From CALVNN01 sp964393975 (GTDB lineage Bacteria > Bacillota > Clostridia > Christensenellales > UBA1242): a stretch of 13,992 nucleotides of DNA. The stretch covers positions 1 to 13,992 of the forward strand of contig CAYMVO010000021.1 in the NCBI GenBank assembly GCA_964393975.1, in the 5' to 3' direction. The stretch's first letter is position 1, and each line of letters starts with the position of its first letter. Positions 13,316 to 13,992 of this stretch are shown here, piece by piece. The notes beneath the pieces were generated by a model. That model did no database searches, was not told the DNA's origin, and was given only the letters and a program-made list of their open reading frames with translations. The position numbers and the translations under genes are program-made.

Positions 13316-13819
13316 ATGTTTGGTATTACACTTATTCTAATCGGTATCTCGTTTGCGTTAAACGGACTCATTTCGATCTGTAAATGGGATAAAAGAGGTC
13401 TTGCTTGCGTAAATACGCTAATGGGATTATTCGTGGTGGTGGTGAGTATGTATGAACTATTTACAGTGACTACTACTAGCAACACACTTGTTTGCTTTGG
13501 CGGGTTGCTATTTGGGTTTACTATATTGTTTATGGCGAGCGATATTATTTGGGAAACCGACAAAAAGACTACTGGTTGGTACTCAATAATGGTTGCTGTA
13601 TGCGCTGTGACATTAGCAGTATATTTCATCTTGAGCGGTCTAGTGTTGCTAGGTGTGCTTTGGGCGGTATGGTCACTGATTTGGGTGTTCCTATTTGTAG
13701 GATTTGGCGCGATGGGAAGATTTAAAGTCGCGACTTTCTATTGCTTGATTGTAGAGGGGGTAGTCGCGCTTATGGCGGTTGGATTCTTGCAATTAATGGG
13801 TGTGATTTCTATAGTTTAA
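13316..13819 (+). CDS. AmiS/UreI-family urea or amide channel
   Basis: Proteins of this family are hexameric inner-membrane channels for urea (UreI of Helicobacter) or short amides (AmiS). The 167 residues are almost all hydrophobic, with about six membrane segments near 2-21, 29-50, 59-78, 88-108, 111-130 and 139-163. The match rests on GGLLFGFTILF followed by TGWYSIMVAV, like the UreI segments GLLFGFTYLY and SWYSLFVAI. Later AVWSLIWVF and the final-helix LIVEGVVAL match the tryptophan-rich constriction and conserved IEG of UreI. It lacks the long first periplasmic loop with histidines that makes H. pylori UreI acid-gated. AGGAG lies 6 bases before the ATG. No urease or amidase gene is in view, so the substrate is open. 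Confidence 0.8.
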   Translation: MFGITLILIGISFALNGLISICKWDKRGLACVNTLMGLFVVVVSMYELFTVTTTSNTLVCFGGLLFGFTILFMASDIIWETDKKTTGWYSIMVAVCAVTLAVYFILSGLVLLGVLWAVWSLIWVFLFVGFGAMGRFKVATFYCLIVEGVVALMAVGFLQLMGVISIV

Positions 13820-13829
13820 ACTAGTTTTA

Positions 13830-13861
13830 AGATTTTATCTGAAAGGATAAGGTCTTTTTTT
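13830..13861 (+). terminator. Intrinsic terminator after the AmiS/UreI-family gene
   Basis: AGATTTTATC (13830-13839) pairs with GATAAGGTCT (13846-13855) around a 6-base loop, with two G-U wobbles, followed by seven T (13855-13861). Confidence 0.82.
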
Positions 13862-13992
13862 CTGTTTATAAGGTAGTGCTTTTAAGGTAAATATGACATA
13901 GAGTGGTGGAAGATATGTCATTAAAATAGTGTAGAGGCTAAAAGGATAAGGGTAGAGTAAAAACATAAAAGCAAAAAAATATAAAAAATATG
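13862..13992. other. Non-coding end of the window
   Basis: No gene is visible. ATGACATA (13893-13900) and TATGTCAT (13914-13921) form an 8-bp inverted repeat with a 13-base spacer. It could be a hairpin or an operator of a gene beyond the window edge; neither is supported further. Confidence 0.4.

Overview
The window is an AT-rich stretch of bacterial chromosome using the standard code (TGA ends cas2 and recD2). AGGAGG-type ribosome binding sites, a zinc-type 49-residue L33, the rpmG-secE-nusG-rplK-rplA order and a type II-A CRISPR locus with csn2 all point to a low-GC Firmicute, probably an uncultured clostridial or related gut lineage. The lineage is an inference; no genus can be named from the sequence.

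Layout. (1) 73-2571: a housekeeping block with a strong extended -10 promoter, rpmG, secE, nusG, a probable L1-binding leader, rplK and rplA, closed by a 14-bp terminator hairpin. The usual next genes rplJ and rplL are absent. (2) 2572-3002: a non-coding interval with a minus-strand tracrRNA gene. Its 17-nt anti-repeat stretch pairs along its whole length with the CRISPR repeat (one G-U wobble). Its promoter shares a -10 region with a possible cas9 promoter, and its -35 box overlaps the cas9 ribosome binding site. (3) 3003-9113: a tightly packed cas9-cas1-cas2-csn2 operon ending in its own terminator. (4) 9114-10586: a leader with a consensus promoter, a leader end ATTTGAG, then 19 visible 36-bp repeats with 30-nt spacers (one of 31), a decayed last repeat and a strong symmetric terminator. 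A run of exactly 100 N after the first repeat is an assembly gap, so the newest spacers are missing. (5) 10587-13861: a non-coding AT-rich interval, then recD2 (probably leaderless mRNA), an AmiS/UreI-family channel gene and a terminator.

How it works together. Cas1, Cas2, Csn2 and Cas9 acquire spacers next to the leader. Pre-crRNA is transcribed from the leader promoter, pairs with tracrRNA, and would be trimmed by host RNase III. Cas9 has all its RuvC and HNH catalytic residues, so the locus looks functional. It is a recognisable type II-A system rather than a new class. The least ordinary parts are the shared tracrRNA/cas9 promoter region, the compact tracrRNA, the PAM-interacting end of Cas9 without the SpCas9-type arginine pair, and the position next to the rplKA operon.
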